This document shows, piece after piece, positions 18,542-26,999 of a stretch of DNA of 64,000 nt. The translations under genes were made by a program, and so were the position numbers. The stretch spans positions 62,001 through 126,000 of the forward strand of contig JAGLOO010000030.1 of the NCBI GenBank assembly GCA_023138875.1, written 5' to 3'. A model generated the notes under the pieces. That model was not told the origin of the DNA and ran no database searches. It worked only from the letters and a program-made list of their open reading frames with translations. This stretch comes from Bacteroidales bacterium. Lineage in GTDB: Bacteria > Bacteroidota > Bacteroidia > Bacteroidales > GCA-2748055. Numbering within the stretch: position 1 is the first letter of the stretch; each line of letters opens with the position of its first letter.

Positions 18542-18559
18542 AACAGCACGCGTGCTGTT
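18542..18559. repeat. 18-bp perfect palindrome in IS debris
   Basis: AACAGCACGCGTGCTGTT is its own reverse complement and stands out in AT-rich sequence. On the + strand it is followed by TTCTTAAT, so it could fold as a weak terminator hairpin; otherwise it may be a residual transposon end or a regulator site. Confidence 0.3.
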
Positions 18560-18597
18560 TCTTAATAAAAACCCTTGTCAATATTAGGGTTACAGAA

Positions 18598-18729
18598 GTA
18601 TTGTCCCGATCTTTGGATCATGAAAACCGGGAAGGTATTACACTGCTGGCCTGTATGGCCCATGCCAGAAGTTCGATAAAGCTAAGGATAATGATCCTGA
18701 GCGCTCAGGCTATGCCTTGAAAAAGAAGT
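18598..18729 (+). pseudogene. IS66-family transposase fragment (frameshifted)
   Basis: The + strand reads DHENREGITLLACMAHAR, then, after loss of one base near 18671, FDKAKDNDPERSGYAL. This is the ACMAHARRKF-type block of the IS66 DDE transposase. Only about 44 codons survive, with a frameshift. It abuts an IS21 helper-gene fragment in the same orientation. No terminal repeats were found. Confidence 0.7.
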
Positions 18730-18943
18730 GGCTGTTTGCCTGTTTAACTTCATTAATCAACTCTTTGAGAAAACATCCTTTGCAATCACTAACAACAAGG
18801 CATCAAAACAATGAGCTCAAATGCTTGATGATGAGGTGTTGGCCTCTGCTCTGCTGGATCAGTTATTGTTCCGGTGTGAGGTCATTAATCTGACCGGGAA
18901 AAGCTATAGAATAGAAAACAGAAAAACGATTTTTAACCAATGA
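18728..18943 (+). pseudogene. IS21-family IstB helper ATPase, C-terminal fragment with in-frame stop
   Basis: The translation LFNFINQLFEKTSFAITNNK, a TGA at 18812-18814, then [20 protein letters not shown] and [14 protein letters not shown] to the TGA at 18941-18943 matches the C-terminus of IstB. The stop sits where the family normally has Trp (EWA), a simple TGG to TGA change. The ATPase core and istA are missing. Confidence 0.75.
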
Positions 18944-19143
18944 AATCTTTCATAGATCTAAAACTATAAAAGTGTGCACCCTTGTTACCATTATTTGTGC
19001 ATTCCTGATTGCGAAAAACTATGCATTTGTAATTACCATTTATAAAGTACTCACTAATAGCCGTCATGTCATGAATAGTTTAATGGAAAAACTCATTATG
19101 TATCACGAAGTACACCGGTTTTATAGACAGGGATCATAGTTAA

Positions 19144-19776
19144 TTAAGTCAATCTAATTTTCCTTACAGTCTTTTGTGGATTCCCAATAACACTTTGCCC
19201 TTCACCAATGTTTTTTGTGATTACTGAACCTATTCCACAAATTACTGAACTTCCAATATTAACCCCATTTGCAACATTTACTCCCGTACCGATAAAAACC
19301 ATACTACCAAGGCGAACAGATCCTGAAAGTGTTACTGAGGGTGCTAAAAAGCAGCAATCATCAATTATTGAATCATGAGCAATAGTAACTGATAAATTCA
19401 ACAGACAACCTTTACCAATTTGAACTTTCTTATCAATAACTACATTTGGATAAATAACAGTTCCTACATCAATTATCGATGATGCATCAACAATGGCAGT
19501 TGGATGGACAAATGTGAATAATCTCCTTTTGTTTTCGATAAGATTGTAAATTACTTCCTTTTTCTTCTTTAAGTGCTGGTAGCCCAGGCCTACAATAAAT
19601 TCAATCTCTGAAAACTTACTATCCAAAAAACTAGAAAAGGAATAAAAATCTTTTGCCCCTATTTTATAAACTAAATCGTCAAAATATATGAATTTAGTAT
19701 CTTCAATTGTGCTTTTTATAAAATATTCAATTTGTTGTCCTAGCTCGCCATATCCAACAATTCCAATTATTCTCAT
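19144..19776 (-). CDS. NeuD/PglD-family sugar O- or N-acyltransferase
   Basis: 210 aa. An N-terminal Rossmann-like PglD_N domain (IGIVGYGELGQQI) is followed by a left-handed beta-helix of hexapeptide repeats (about 95-195), with the putative catalytic His in SVTIAHDSIIDD and a terminal IGNPQK. Family members acetylate 4-amino sugars (PglD) or sialic acid (NeuD) using acetyl-CoA. The DSIIDD variant of the usual GD loop and a separate double PglD-like gene nearby suggest a different acceptor. Separated from the aminotransferase gene by about 270 bp of AT-rich sequence with no clear gene. Confidence 0.8.
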   Translation of the reverse strand: MRIIGIVGYGELGQQIEYFIKSTIEDTKFIYFDDLVYKIGAKDFYSFSSFLDSKFSEIEFIVGLGYQHLKKKKEVIYNLIENKRRLFTFVHPTAIVDASSIIDVGTVIYPNVVIDKKVQIGKGCLLNLSVTIAHDSIIDDCCFLAPSVTLSGSVRLGSMVFIGTGVNVANGVNIGSSVICGIGSVITKNIGEGQSVIGNPQKTVRKIRLT

Positions 19777-20047
19777 TTTATTTCATTTTTTGCCTAATTA
19801 TTAGGATGTTATTAAAGAAAAACATTTGTTCATCTATATTCACTTAACCTAAAACAAAACACAGGTATCATTAATTCTCCTATTCTTTCTTCTGTTGAGA
19901 AGTTGCAGCGGGTTTTACGCTTGATTTCCTTAATTGAGTAAAATAAGTGCATGAAACTTGGAATTTGATAAGTAAATTATTCAGGATAGGCTTCTAGTTT
20001 ATCACGAAGACTTAATATATAATTTCTATGAAGTCTGTTAACCATTG

Positions 20048-21178
20048 TTAAACCAAATTTCTTTTTATTACACTTATCACCCGTTGACGATCCTCCTTCG
20101 TCATATTAGAACCTGAAGGAAGACACAGTCCTTCAGCAAAAAGCTTCTCTGAAATACCATTCGAAAACATAGGGCAGGTTGAGAAAACAGGTTGTAATTG
20201 CATAGGCTTCCACAAAGGTCTTGTCTCAATGTTCTCTTTTTCCATCGCAATTCGAATTTCCTCTCGTGTTTTACCTGTCTTAGCAGCATCAATAAGGATT
20301 GTCGTAAGCCAGTGATTTGAATAATATGATTCGTCTGGTTCATCTAAGAAGCTGATACCCTCATAATCCTGAAGGTTCTTCTTATAGAACAGGAAATTAT
20401 CTCTCCTTTGCTTGATTCTCTGATCAATAACCTCCATTTGTCCCCGGCCAATACCGGCCAATATATTACTCATTCGATAGTTATACCCTATCTGGCTGTG
20501 CTGATAATGATTTGCAGCATCACGGGCCTGCATCGCCAGAAAACGAGCTTTCGCGATCAAGTCTTTATCATTTGAAACAAGGGCCCCACCACCAGAGGTG
20601 GTAATAATCTTATTCCCATTAAAGGAGAGTACTGACATTTTTCCAAATGAACCCAGAGGCTTTCCTTGGTATAGACTTCCAAGTGCTTCTGCAACATCCT
20701 CGATTACCGGAATTTCATACCTATTAGCTATTTCCATTATTCTTGTTATATTCGCCGGCATGCCATAAAGATGAACCAAAATAATTGCTTTAGGTTTTGA
20801 TCTTTTGGTGATGCGATCTTTGATTGCAACTTCAAGCAAATCGGGACTCATATTCCAGGTTTCCGGTTCGCTGTCTATAAGAATTGGTGTTGCTCCAAGG
20901 TAAGTAATGGGATTTACAGTTGCAGAGAAAGTAAATGAGGAAGCAATTACCTCGTCAGCCTGGCCTACGCCCAACATGATAAGGGCCAGATGAATCGCTG
21001 CTGTTCCAGAGTTAAGTGCTACTGCATGTTCCACACAACAATACCTTGCTAGTGAATCTTCAAAGGCATCTACATTCGGACCAAGTGGTGCAATCCAATT
21101 AGTAACAAAGGCCTCATCTACATACTTTTGCTCTGTACCACCCATATGGGGTGGGGAGAGCCAAATCCTCTTATTCAT
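20048..21178 (-). CDS. DegT/DnrJ/EryC1/StrS sugar aminotransferase, PglE-like
   Basis: 376 aa, PLP-dependent. Features are LNSGTAAIHLAL, PVIEDVAEALGS (Asp161 for the PLP pyridine nitrogen) and SFNGNKIITTSGGGA with Lys190 as the Schiff-base lysine. The N-terminal RIWLSPPHMGGTEQKYV is characteristic of PglE/PglC-linked aminotransferases, which convert UDP-4-keto-6-deoxy-HexNAc to the 4-amino sugar with glutamate. It starts 3 bp after the stop of the double PglD-like gene, supporting a shared operon and sequential reactions. Confidence 0.87.
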   Translation of the reverse strand: MNKRIWLSPPHMGGTEQKYVDEAFVTNWIAPLGPNVDAFEDSLARYCCVEHAVALNSGTAAIHLALIMLGVGQADEVIASSFTFSATVNPITYLGATPILIDSEPETWNMSPDLLEVAIKDRITKRSKPKAIILVHLYGMPANITRIMEIANRYEIPVIEDVAEALGSLYQGKPLGSFGKMSVLSFNGNKIITTSGGGALVSNDKDLIAKARFLAMQARDAANHYQHSQIGYNYRMSNILAGIGRGQMEVIDQRIKQRRDNFLFYKKNLQDYEGISFLDEPDESYYSNHWLTTILIDAAKTGKTREEIRIAMEKENIETRPLWKPMQLQPVFSTCPMFSNGISEKLFAEGLCLPSGSNMTKEDRQRVISVIKRNLV

Positions 21179-21181
21179 ATC

Positions 21182-22444
21182 TTAATTGGATTTCTTAAAT
21201 ATCTTTGGAAATTCCCTGGCAGGATTTCCACCCATTAAAGAGTTTGATTTAACGTTGTTTACGACTATACTTCCTGCGCTTATTTTTGAATTATCTCCGA
21301 TCTCTCTCCCAGGGAATATCGTTGCATTGCTGCCGATAAACACATTCTTGCCTATTTTGGTTTGTCCACTTAGATCCACATTTGCCATTAAAGATGAAAA
21401 ATCTGAAACTACTGAATCATGGCCTATATGGGTTCCTAGATTAATTGTGACAAAGCTACCGATATTAATATTTGTACTTATTACTGCATGAGGGGCAATA
21501 ACAGTACCATTGCTAATTTCAATGTTCTTTCCAATAATGGCGCTATCGGAAATGAATGAAAGAAAACGTACCTTGTCATTTAATCGATTAACAATGTTTT
21601 CTTTCATATCTGGATCTGCTACTCCTAATAAAACATAATCTTCATCCTTGAATTGAAATTCATCAATTTTACCTAATATGTTATAGTCCGAAGGATACTG
21701 GTCAAGTGCATCAGTTCCATCATCAATATATCCTTTTAATGAATAGTTATCTCGAAAACTTTTTGATAGACTAATCCAGCTTTCAATCTCCCGACCAAAA
21801 CCGCCAGCTCCAACAATATATACATTAGATTTTTTATGTATTTCATGTTCATCTTGGTATCTAATTATTTTAGCAGGGTTCCCAACTACAACAGCATTAT
21901 CCGGAACATTCTTAATAACAATTGATCCCATACCAATTAAAGCATTCCTTCCAATTTCCACTTCTTGAATTATTGTAGAACCAGCCCCAATCCAAGCAAG
22001 AGAACCAATCTTTACACTTCCGCAAACAGTTGCCCCTGGAGCTATATGTGCATAGTCACCAATTATGCAATCATGATCAACAGAGGCATTTGTATTTACA
22101 ATACAATGATTCCCAATTAAGCAGCCTGATTGGACAACTGCCTGTTGAAATATTACGCTACCAATACCAAGTGTACTATAACTTGAAAAAATAGCTGAAG
22201 GATGAACTACAGATTCAAATCGCAGGTTTTGCTTCCTCGATATAGTTTTTCTTGTATGGTTATCACCAATTCCGATGATTATCAATTCCTTATTTGAATC
22301 GAATTGACTGAAACTTATAATAGGATATCCAAGGAAATTTTTTATTGATAGATTATCATCAATGAATCCCTTGATCTCTTTCCCATTTGCCCGTAAGCAA
22401 TCAAGAATTACCTTGCCATGTCCACTTGCACCGTAAATCCACAT
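21182..22444 (-). CDS. Tandem double PglD/NeuD-like acetyltransferase
   Basis: 420 aa, twice the family length of about 210. It holds two complete copies in one frame. Copy 1 (1-197) has GASGHGK (5-11), a hexapeptide helix, His124 in SVDHDCIIGD and the terminal VVGNPAK (187-192). Copy 2 (206-417) has VGAGGFGRE (211-219), His342 in THIGHDSVVSD and GGNPARE (405-411). Both keep the nucleotide-sugar-binding N-domain and catalytic His. The copies are divergent, so this is an old fusion rather than a recent duplication. Expected reaction: acetyl transfer from acetyl-CoA to a UDP-4-amino sugar. PglD-type enzymes are trimers, so a fused pair implies either two activities or a special assembly. It directly precedes the PglE-like gene. 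Confidence 0.85.
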   Translation of the reverse strand: MWIYGASGHGKVILDCLRANGKEIKGFIDDNLSIKNFLGYPIISFSQFDSNKELIIIGIGDNHTRKTISRKQNLRFESVVHPSAIFSSYSTLGIGSVIFQQAVVQSGCLIGNHCIVNTNASVDHDCIIGDYAHIAPGATVCGSVKIGSLAWIGAGSTIIQEVEIGRNALIGMGSIVIKNVPDNAVVVGNPAKIIRYQDEHEIHKKSNVYIVGAGGFGREIESWISLSKSFRDNYSLKGYIDDGTDALDQYPSDYNILGKIDEFQFKDEDYVLLGVADPDMKENIVNRLNDKVRFLSFISDSAIIGKNIEISNGTVIAPHAVISTNINIGSFVTINLGTHIGHDSVVSDFSSLMANVDLSGQTKIGKNVFIGSNATIFPGREIGDNSKISAGSIVVNNVKSNSLMGGNPAREFPKIFKKSN

Positions 22445-22454
22445 ATGATAAGCA

Positions 22455-22595
22455 TTAGTGAAAGAAATTTACTTCTGGCTTTGCATTCCCTATGAACTTT
22501 TCTATTGTATATATGCCTTCTTGAAGGCTTATCCTTTTTAAGCAGTGAAGTTTTAGACAATTCTTGTATTTAACCCCTCCCGTATTTTCAGTCAT
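22455..22595 (-). other. 46-codon open frame, possible remnant of a sugar-nucleotide epimerase C-terminus
   Basis: Reading leftwards from the ATG at 22595, the frame contains CLKRISLQEGIYTIEKFIG, which recalls the xxISLEEGIxxTIEWF end of extended SDR epimerases. It is too short to be an enzyme and its start overlaps the end of an IS3 fragment. Resemblance by eye only; it could be chance. Confidence 0.25.
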
Positions 22596-22776
22596 GCTAA
22601 AAGTAGAGTTTCCGAGCAGATTTTACGTTTTTTATGAACCTCTTCTGGTGTTAAATTATCCGAAGAACTATAAGGATGATTTTCGTTGTAATCTTCATCC
22701 CATTTGTCTGAGATTCTTTTACTTGTTCAGTGTCCGAGAAGATATATGCATCCAGAACATTCTTTCGGCTAACTGG
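22592..22776 (-). pseudogene. IS3-family OrfB transposase, C-terminal fragment (frameshifted)
   Basis: Reading leftwards: SRKNVLDAYIFSDTEQVKE, then, after a one-base shift, SDKWDEDYNENHPYSSSDNL and TPEEVHKKRK to a TGA. This is the C-terminal end of the IS3/IS150 DDE transposase (normally LDAY...W..DYN..RPH.SLG.LTPEE). The Arg of RPH and other conserved positions are already lost. A possible DNGPEF-like remnant lies just upstream near 22830. No ends were found. Confidence 0.7.
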
Positions 22777-22858
22777 TATTGCTGATGTTCTAAATAGATA
22801 AACTGAATCAAAGGAACCTGGTCCATTTTCAATTGGGGGGTCTTGTCTGTATTTCCAA

Positions 22859-23890
22859 TCATTTTGCTCTGTAAGCAGGAAAGTATTTCCCCGAGTTTTC
22901 CTTATCTCTCGTGGTAAACTCTGATAAATCGAAATATTTTTCGTGATCAACAATCAACTCCCACACCTCGAAATCAAATAGGAGATCAGAGAATCCTCTT
23001 TTAAAATGAAAAAGAGAATCATTAGTATTGCCACTATAGCCACCTCCCAGATGCAAAAGTTTCATCTTCAGATTATAACCAATCAAGCGTGCATCATCAA
23101 AAATCATCTTCATTGGTGATAATTGCCTAAACTTAAATGAATCAGCTCCCAAATGATACTGCATAATGTTCTGTGTAAAAGTGAATATTGCCCCACCGGC
23201 AATCTCATCTTCCTTTTTCGCTATTAATAATTTTACTTTAAAACACGGATTGTTAATGAGTGAATAAAAGTATTCATAATTAAAATAATATGAAAAATCA
23301 GCATTTAATCGATTCATCGTCGCCGTATATAGGTCAGAAAATGAGTTAATCTCATTCTTATTTGATACCTCAGTTACAACAAAACCATTTTCCCTCATTT
23401 TTAATATATTCCGTCTATGATTTTGTCTATATTTCTCTAATTGTACTTCAATAGGAAGAGTTAAATCTATTCCAACCGTCTTATTAACAAATTTGATTTC
23501 TCCAACTCCTTCAAGTACTCTATCTGAGCATATCAATGGATGTAAACGTGAAAATACACTCACAATGTTTTTCTCATGGAAAAATGATAATAGTTCAGTC
23601 TGGAAGTATTCAACATGTGCTCTTGATAAGCATTTCATGGGTATATTACTAATTGGTCCACAATATCCATATACAGATGTACAATCGTACAAGTCTGTAC
23701 CTTCAATTTTCCGTATTACTAGAGGAATAGCAATGAAGTTATTATCATAAGATGCCACACATAATATGGGTCTATGATTTTGAACCAATAATGAATAGGA
23801 CCTGGTATGATAGAAATCATATTGGTTTGCGGAAGAAATAATATCGACCCATAACGGATCTCTAACTTCTATTATTGAAAATGATCTCAT
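22859..23890 (-). CDS. FemAB/GNAT-like (Acetyltransf_6) protein
   Basis: 343 aa from the ATG at 23890; a TTG seven codons upstream is an alternative. It has two GNAT-like lobes: an N-terminal half with YDFYHTRSYSLLV and LVIRKIEGTDLYDCTSVYGY, and a C-terminal half with RQNHRRNILKMRENGF, IAGGAIFTFTQNIMQYHL and LHLGGGY. This is the FemAB/lipid II aminoacyl-ligase-like fold often found in exopolysaccharide loci. Characterised relatives move amino acids from aminoacyl-tRNA, or acyl groups, onto amino functions. The acceptor here is probably a glycan precursor. It ends at the edge of an IS3 remnant. A second member lies at 24787-25770. Confidence 0.7.
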   Translation of the reverse strand: MRSFSIIEVRDPLWVDIISSANQYDFYHTRSYSLLVQNHRPILCVASYDNNFIAIPLVIRKIEGTDLYDCTSVYGYCGPISNIPMKCLSRAHVEYFQTELLSFFHEKNIVSVFSRLHPLICSDRVLEGVGEIKFVNKTVGIDLTLPIEVQLEKYRQNHRRNILKMRENGFVVTEVSNKNEINSFSDLYTATMNRLNADFSYYFNYEYFYSLINNPCFKVKLLIAKKEDEIAGGAIFTFTQNIMQYHLGADSFKFRQLSPMKMIFDDARLIGYNLKMKLLHLGGGYSGNTNDSLFHFKRGFSDLLFDFEVWELIVDHEKYFDLSEFTTRDKENSGKYFPAYRAK

Positions 23891-24068
23891 GTGAACTTGA
23901 TTCAAAGTCAAAGGGATCTATGGTGTAATATGAATTACCTTTGTACTTTTTCTTGTATTTCACCCTATTACTATCAATTTAATACGCTTATTACCAACAT
24001 TATACATGTTTGTTCTGAGAAAACCAGCAATCCAAAAATAAATATCTCTATAAACGTACAGGATAGAT

Positions 24069-24695
24069 TCATTTTATATTCCCGGTAAAGGAATCGTAAA
24101 TAACAGAGCCAACTTTTGCACCGACCTCACCAATTCCTTCCCGTTTCAATATTTTTTTGAAGGTCATCCATTGAATTTTCATATCAATAAGAAACGTCAT
24201 ATGATCTACGTAATAAACATCTAATTTGAATTTATCGTCCCAGCTTAAGGCATTACGCCCATTCACCTGTGCCAGACCAGTAATACCTGGTTTTACTTCA
24301 TGTCGACGTTTCTGAAAATCGTTGTATAATGGGAGGTATGCAACAAGTAAGGGCCTCGGACCCACTATACTCATATCTCCTTTAAGTACATTGATTAATT
24401 GCGGTATTTCATCTAAAGAAGTATATCGCATAAAACTTCCTAAAGAAGTTACTCGCTCATTATCTGGTAATAATGTCCCACTTTCATCCTTTTTATCATT
24501 CATGGTTCTAAATTTTACGATTTTAAACAAGCGCCCATTCTTACCTGGGCGTTCCTGAAAGAAAAAGGGAAAGCCGGAATTGCAGATAAATAGTACTAGA
24601 ATTAATAGAATTAATAAGGGTGAAACCAACAAAAGAACAAGTAAGCTTATAGTGAAGTCGAGGCAAGGTTTGAAGACTTTTTTATATGGTTTCAT
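24069..24695 (-). CDS. Monotopic phosphoglycosyltransferase, PglC-like (initiating sugar-1-phosphate transferase)
   Basis: 208 aa. One N-terminal reentrant helix (about 12-38), PFFFQERPGKNGRLF, KFRTM (61-65), the catalytic Asp95-Glu96 in YTSLDEIPQL, GPRP (112-115) and KPGITGLAQVNGRN (135-148). This is the minimal PglC type without the large N-terminal membrane domain. It transfers a sugar 1-phosphate from UDP-sugar to undecaprenyl phosphate at the inner-membrane cytoplasmic face, starting repeat-unit assembly. With PglF-, PglE- and PglD-like genes alongside, diacetylbacillosamine-1-phosphate is a plausible donor product. Confidence 0.9.
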   Translation of the reverse strand: MKPYKKVFKPCLDFTISLLVLLLVSPLLILLILVLFICNSGFPFFFQERPGKNGRLFKIVKFRTMNDKKDESGTLLPDNERVTSLGSFMRYTSLDEIPQLINVLKGDMSIVGPRPLLVAYLPLYNDFQKRRHEVKPGITGLAQVNGRNALSWDDKFKLDVYYVDHMTFLIDMKIQWMTFKKILKREGIGEVGAKVGSVIYDSFTGNIK

Positions 24696-24786
24696 AATAA
24701 ATAATTCTTTAATCTGTGAATTTCACATATTTGGAAAATTAGATTTTTAGCATGAACACATATTATACACCTATAAATATTACATA

Positions 24787-25770
24787 TCAACCCCTGTATA
24801 AAGGAAAATAATTGCTATTTATAGTCTCACCCCTTTTTATTCTCAAATCAACCAACTTATTGTATATCTCCTCGTCTCTTATTTTTTGCCCTATGTGAAA
24901 ATCGCATTTACCATTTCTTGTAAATTGTTTTTTATATGCAAACAATTCATTAGTAAAAGCACCTCCAATATGCAATTGTTTTTTTCCATTCTTTTGACCC
25001 CACTTAGCTGCTTCGTTCATGATTAAGCTATTTGCATTTTTTGGGTAATGTTGATAATTATTTGCAACCAAATGAAAATGAAGGTAATCTCCAAACTCCA
25101 TAAATATTCCTGACGAAATATATTCATCTTCAAAAAGAGCATTAATGAGAAATTGTCTATTATCAAGTGATTTAAATGTTCTAATTAAGAAATCTAAGTT
25201 GAACAGATAATATTCAGACATAGCATTCTTTTCAAATGTTGACTGATAAAGCCTATGAAATTCTCTTAAACTTGAACCAGAAAAATCATATTCCAATTGA
25301 ACTCCAATTTTTTCCGCCTTTCTTATTTTTGTTCTAATCTTTGAACAATACTCTTCCATAAAAAAATCTCTAACTGTCAGATCGGTATATAAAGTATACT
25401 TATTATATTTTAATGTATATATCGTTCTAAAATCCAAATGATTTCTTAACCATGGGCTAAATCTTACATATTCAGCAATGATATGCTCATGAAGACAATA
25501 TTCATTAAATGCCTTATCAAACTTAGTTATTAGTACTTTTTTGTTTGAGTTTGCATATGCAAGAACTATAGGACCGCTAAATCCGTATGGAGTTATTATA
25601 TCATAATAGGTTACATGTCCTAAATCATCAGGCACTTGTCTTTTTATAAACTGATAATACACATGACCTAGATAATTTTTATACTCAAATATACAGACCT
25701 CACCCTTATCGATCATCTGGTTTGCTTTGCCCCACTCTGGCAAAAAATAAATATCGGGAAGATTCATCAT
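24787..25770 (-). CDS. FemAB-like aminoacyl/acyl transferase
   Basis: 327 aa. FemAB/GNAT tandem-lobe pattern: an N-terminal lobe (VTYYDIITPYGFSGPIV), then KIRTKIRKAEKIGVQLEYDF, ISSGIFMEFGDYLHFHLVAN, LIMNEAAKWGQKNGKKQLHI and a GGAF turn. It shares the family but not close identity with the 22859-23890 protein. Its start overlaps the stop of the upstream GT4 by 4 bp (ATGA), so the two are translationally coupled. Likely adds an amino acid or acyl group to an amino sugar of the repeat unit. Confidence 0.7.
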   Translation of the reverse strand: MMNLPDIYFLPEWGKANQMIDKGEVCIFEYKNYLGHVYYQFIKRQVPDDLGHVTYYDIITPYGFSGPIVLAYANSNKKVLITKFDKAFNEYCLHEHIIAEYVRFSPWLRNHLDFRTIYTLKYNKYTLYTDLTVRDFFMEEYCSKIRTKIRKAEKIGVQLEYDFSGSSLREFHRLYQSTFEKNAMSEYYLFNLDFLIRTFKSLDNRQFLINALFEDEYISSGIFMEFGDYLHFHLVANNYQHYPKNANSLIMNEAAKWGQKNGKKQLHIGGAFTNELFAYKKQFTRNGKCDFHIGQKIRDEEIYNKLVDLRIKRGETINSNYFPLYRG

Positions 25771-26999
25771 TCTTTTATCGAACTTAAAGAAGTAATATAT
25801 TTACCTGCGATGATGTTTCGATCAAAATGTCTTTTCGCAAAGCGATATCCGTTATCGCCTTGTTTTAAAAGACGTTCACCATCACTCATACACTCTCGAA
25901 TCTTAACAGCAATATCTTCAGTGTTCTCAGGTTCAGCAAAGACTCCGCAATCAGCCTTTTCCACTAAATCACGAGAGATCCCATCAATTAATAAAAGAAT
26001 TGACGTTTTACACGACATATAATCAAAAGTCTTATTGCTATAGATTGTTTTAAAAGTATCCACGCGTTTTAATACAGATGTTCCAAGATCAGATGCAATT
26101 ATATACTTTAAAACATCTCGTTTAGGGATGGGATCAATAAATCGAATATTTTTTAACTTGCGATTATCAGCTTCTTCCATAAGCATCGGTTTTTGCATCC
26201 CACTACCAATTAAAAGGAAGAGAACATTCGTATCCCGCAATAGTTCAGCTGTTTCTAATAATTGAATCAAATGATTGGCTAAACCATGTGCTCCCACGTA
26301 TACAATAACGAAGTTATCATCGATACCCAGTTCCTGCCTGAATGCTGTTCTATCAAAATCCGACAATACCTCATCGGACATAGAAAAATCAGCAGCATTA
26401 GGTAGGAACACTAATTTCTCCTTAGGCACATTTTTTTTCTTAATAAGTATTTCGCAGAATGCCGGTGTTAGGACACTGATAAGGCTTGCTTTTCTATAGA
26501 TGAATTTCTCGAGCCAATAGGCGAGCCGTATAATTAATTTATTTGAAACAACACCTATGTCAATTGCAGACTCTGGCCATAGATCACGTACCTCAAAAGC
26601 AAAAGGTATCCGTTTTAACTTAGAAAGGATGATGGCAGTTATGCCAAGAAAAAGGGGAGGTGAAGTAACTAAAATTAAGTCAAATTTCGATCTTACTTTG
26701 AATAATCCTGTCCATGAAGAACTAATTACAAAACTAAAATAACTCCATAATCTTCCTCGGAAACTAACATTATATAGCTCTGACACATGAGATCTCCATA
26801 CCGAGACTTTATCGTGTTGCTTATGTACAAAGAACTTTCCTTTGTATTCTGGTCTTTTCTTTGAACCATCATGAATCATACCTGCAATTACTGTGATTTC
26901 ATGACCTTGTTCTGCCCATATCTTAGTCATTTCGTTAAATCGCGATCCTCCGGCATCATTTTCCTCGGTAAAATACTGATGTATTAATAAAATCCTCAT
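25767..26999 (-). CDS. GT4-family glycosyltransferase, WbuB-like
   Basis: 410 aa, GT-B fold. N-terminal MRILLIHQYFTEENDAGGSR with the acceptor-binding glycine loop, FEVRDLWPESAIDIGV (a WbuB-type signature), LPNAADFS, and a C-terminal donor domain with YVGAHGLANHL and FDYMSCKTSILLLIDG. WbuB-like enzymes usually add the second sugar to the lipid-linked primer. It overlaps both neighbours by 4 bp (heparinase-like upstream, FemAB downstream), showing a tight translationally coupled trio. Confidence 0.87.
   Translation of the reverse strand: MRILLIHQYFTEENDAGGSRFNEMTKIWAEQGHEITVIAGMIHDGSKKRPEYKGKFFVHKQHDKVSVWRSHVSELYNVSFRGRLWSYFSFVISSSWTGLFKVRSKFDLILVTSPPLFLGITAIILSKLKRIPFAFEVRDLWPESAIDIGVVSNKLIIRLAYWLEKFIYRKASLISVLTPAFCEILIKKKNVPKEKLVFLPNAADFSMSDEVLSDFDRTAFRQELGIDDNFVIVYVGAHGLANHLIQLLETAELLRDTNVLFLLIGSGMQKPMLMEEADNRKLKNIRFIDPIPKRDVLKYIIASDLGTSVLKRVDTFKTIYSNKTFDYMSCKTSILLLIDGISRDLVEKADCGVFAEPENTEDIAVKIRECMSDGERLLKQGDNGYRFAKRHFDRNIIAGKYITSLSSIKE

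Noticed and set aside
19777-20047. Short open frames between the NeuD-like and aminotransferase genes
   Set aside because: A 22-codon and a roughly 30-codon leftward frame are open but resemble no family; treated as chance or unrecognisable debris.
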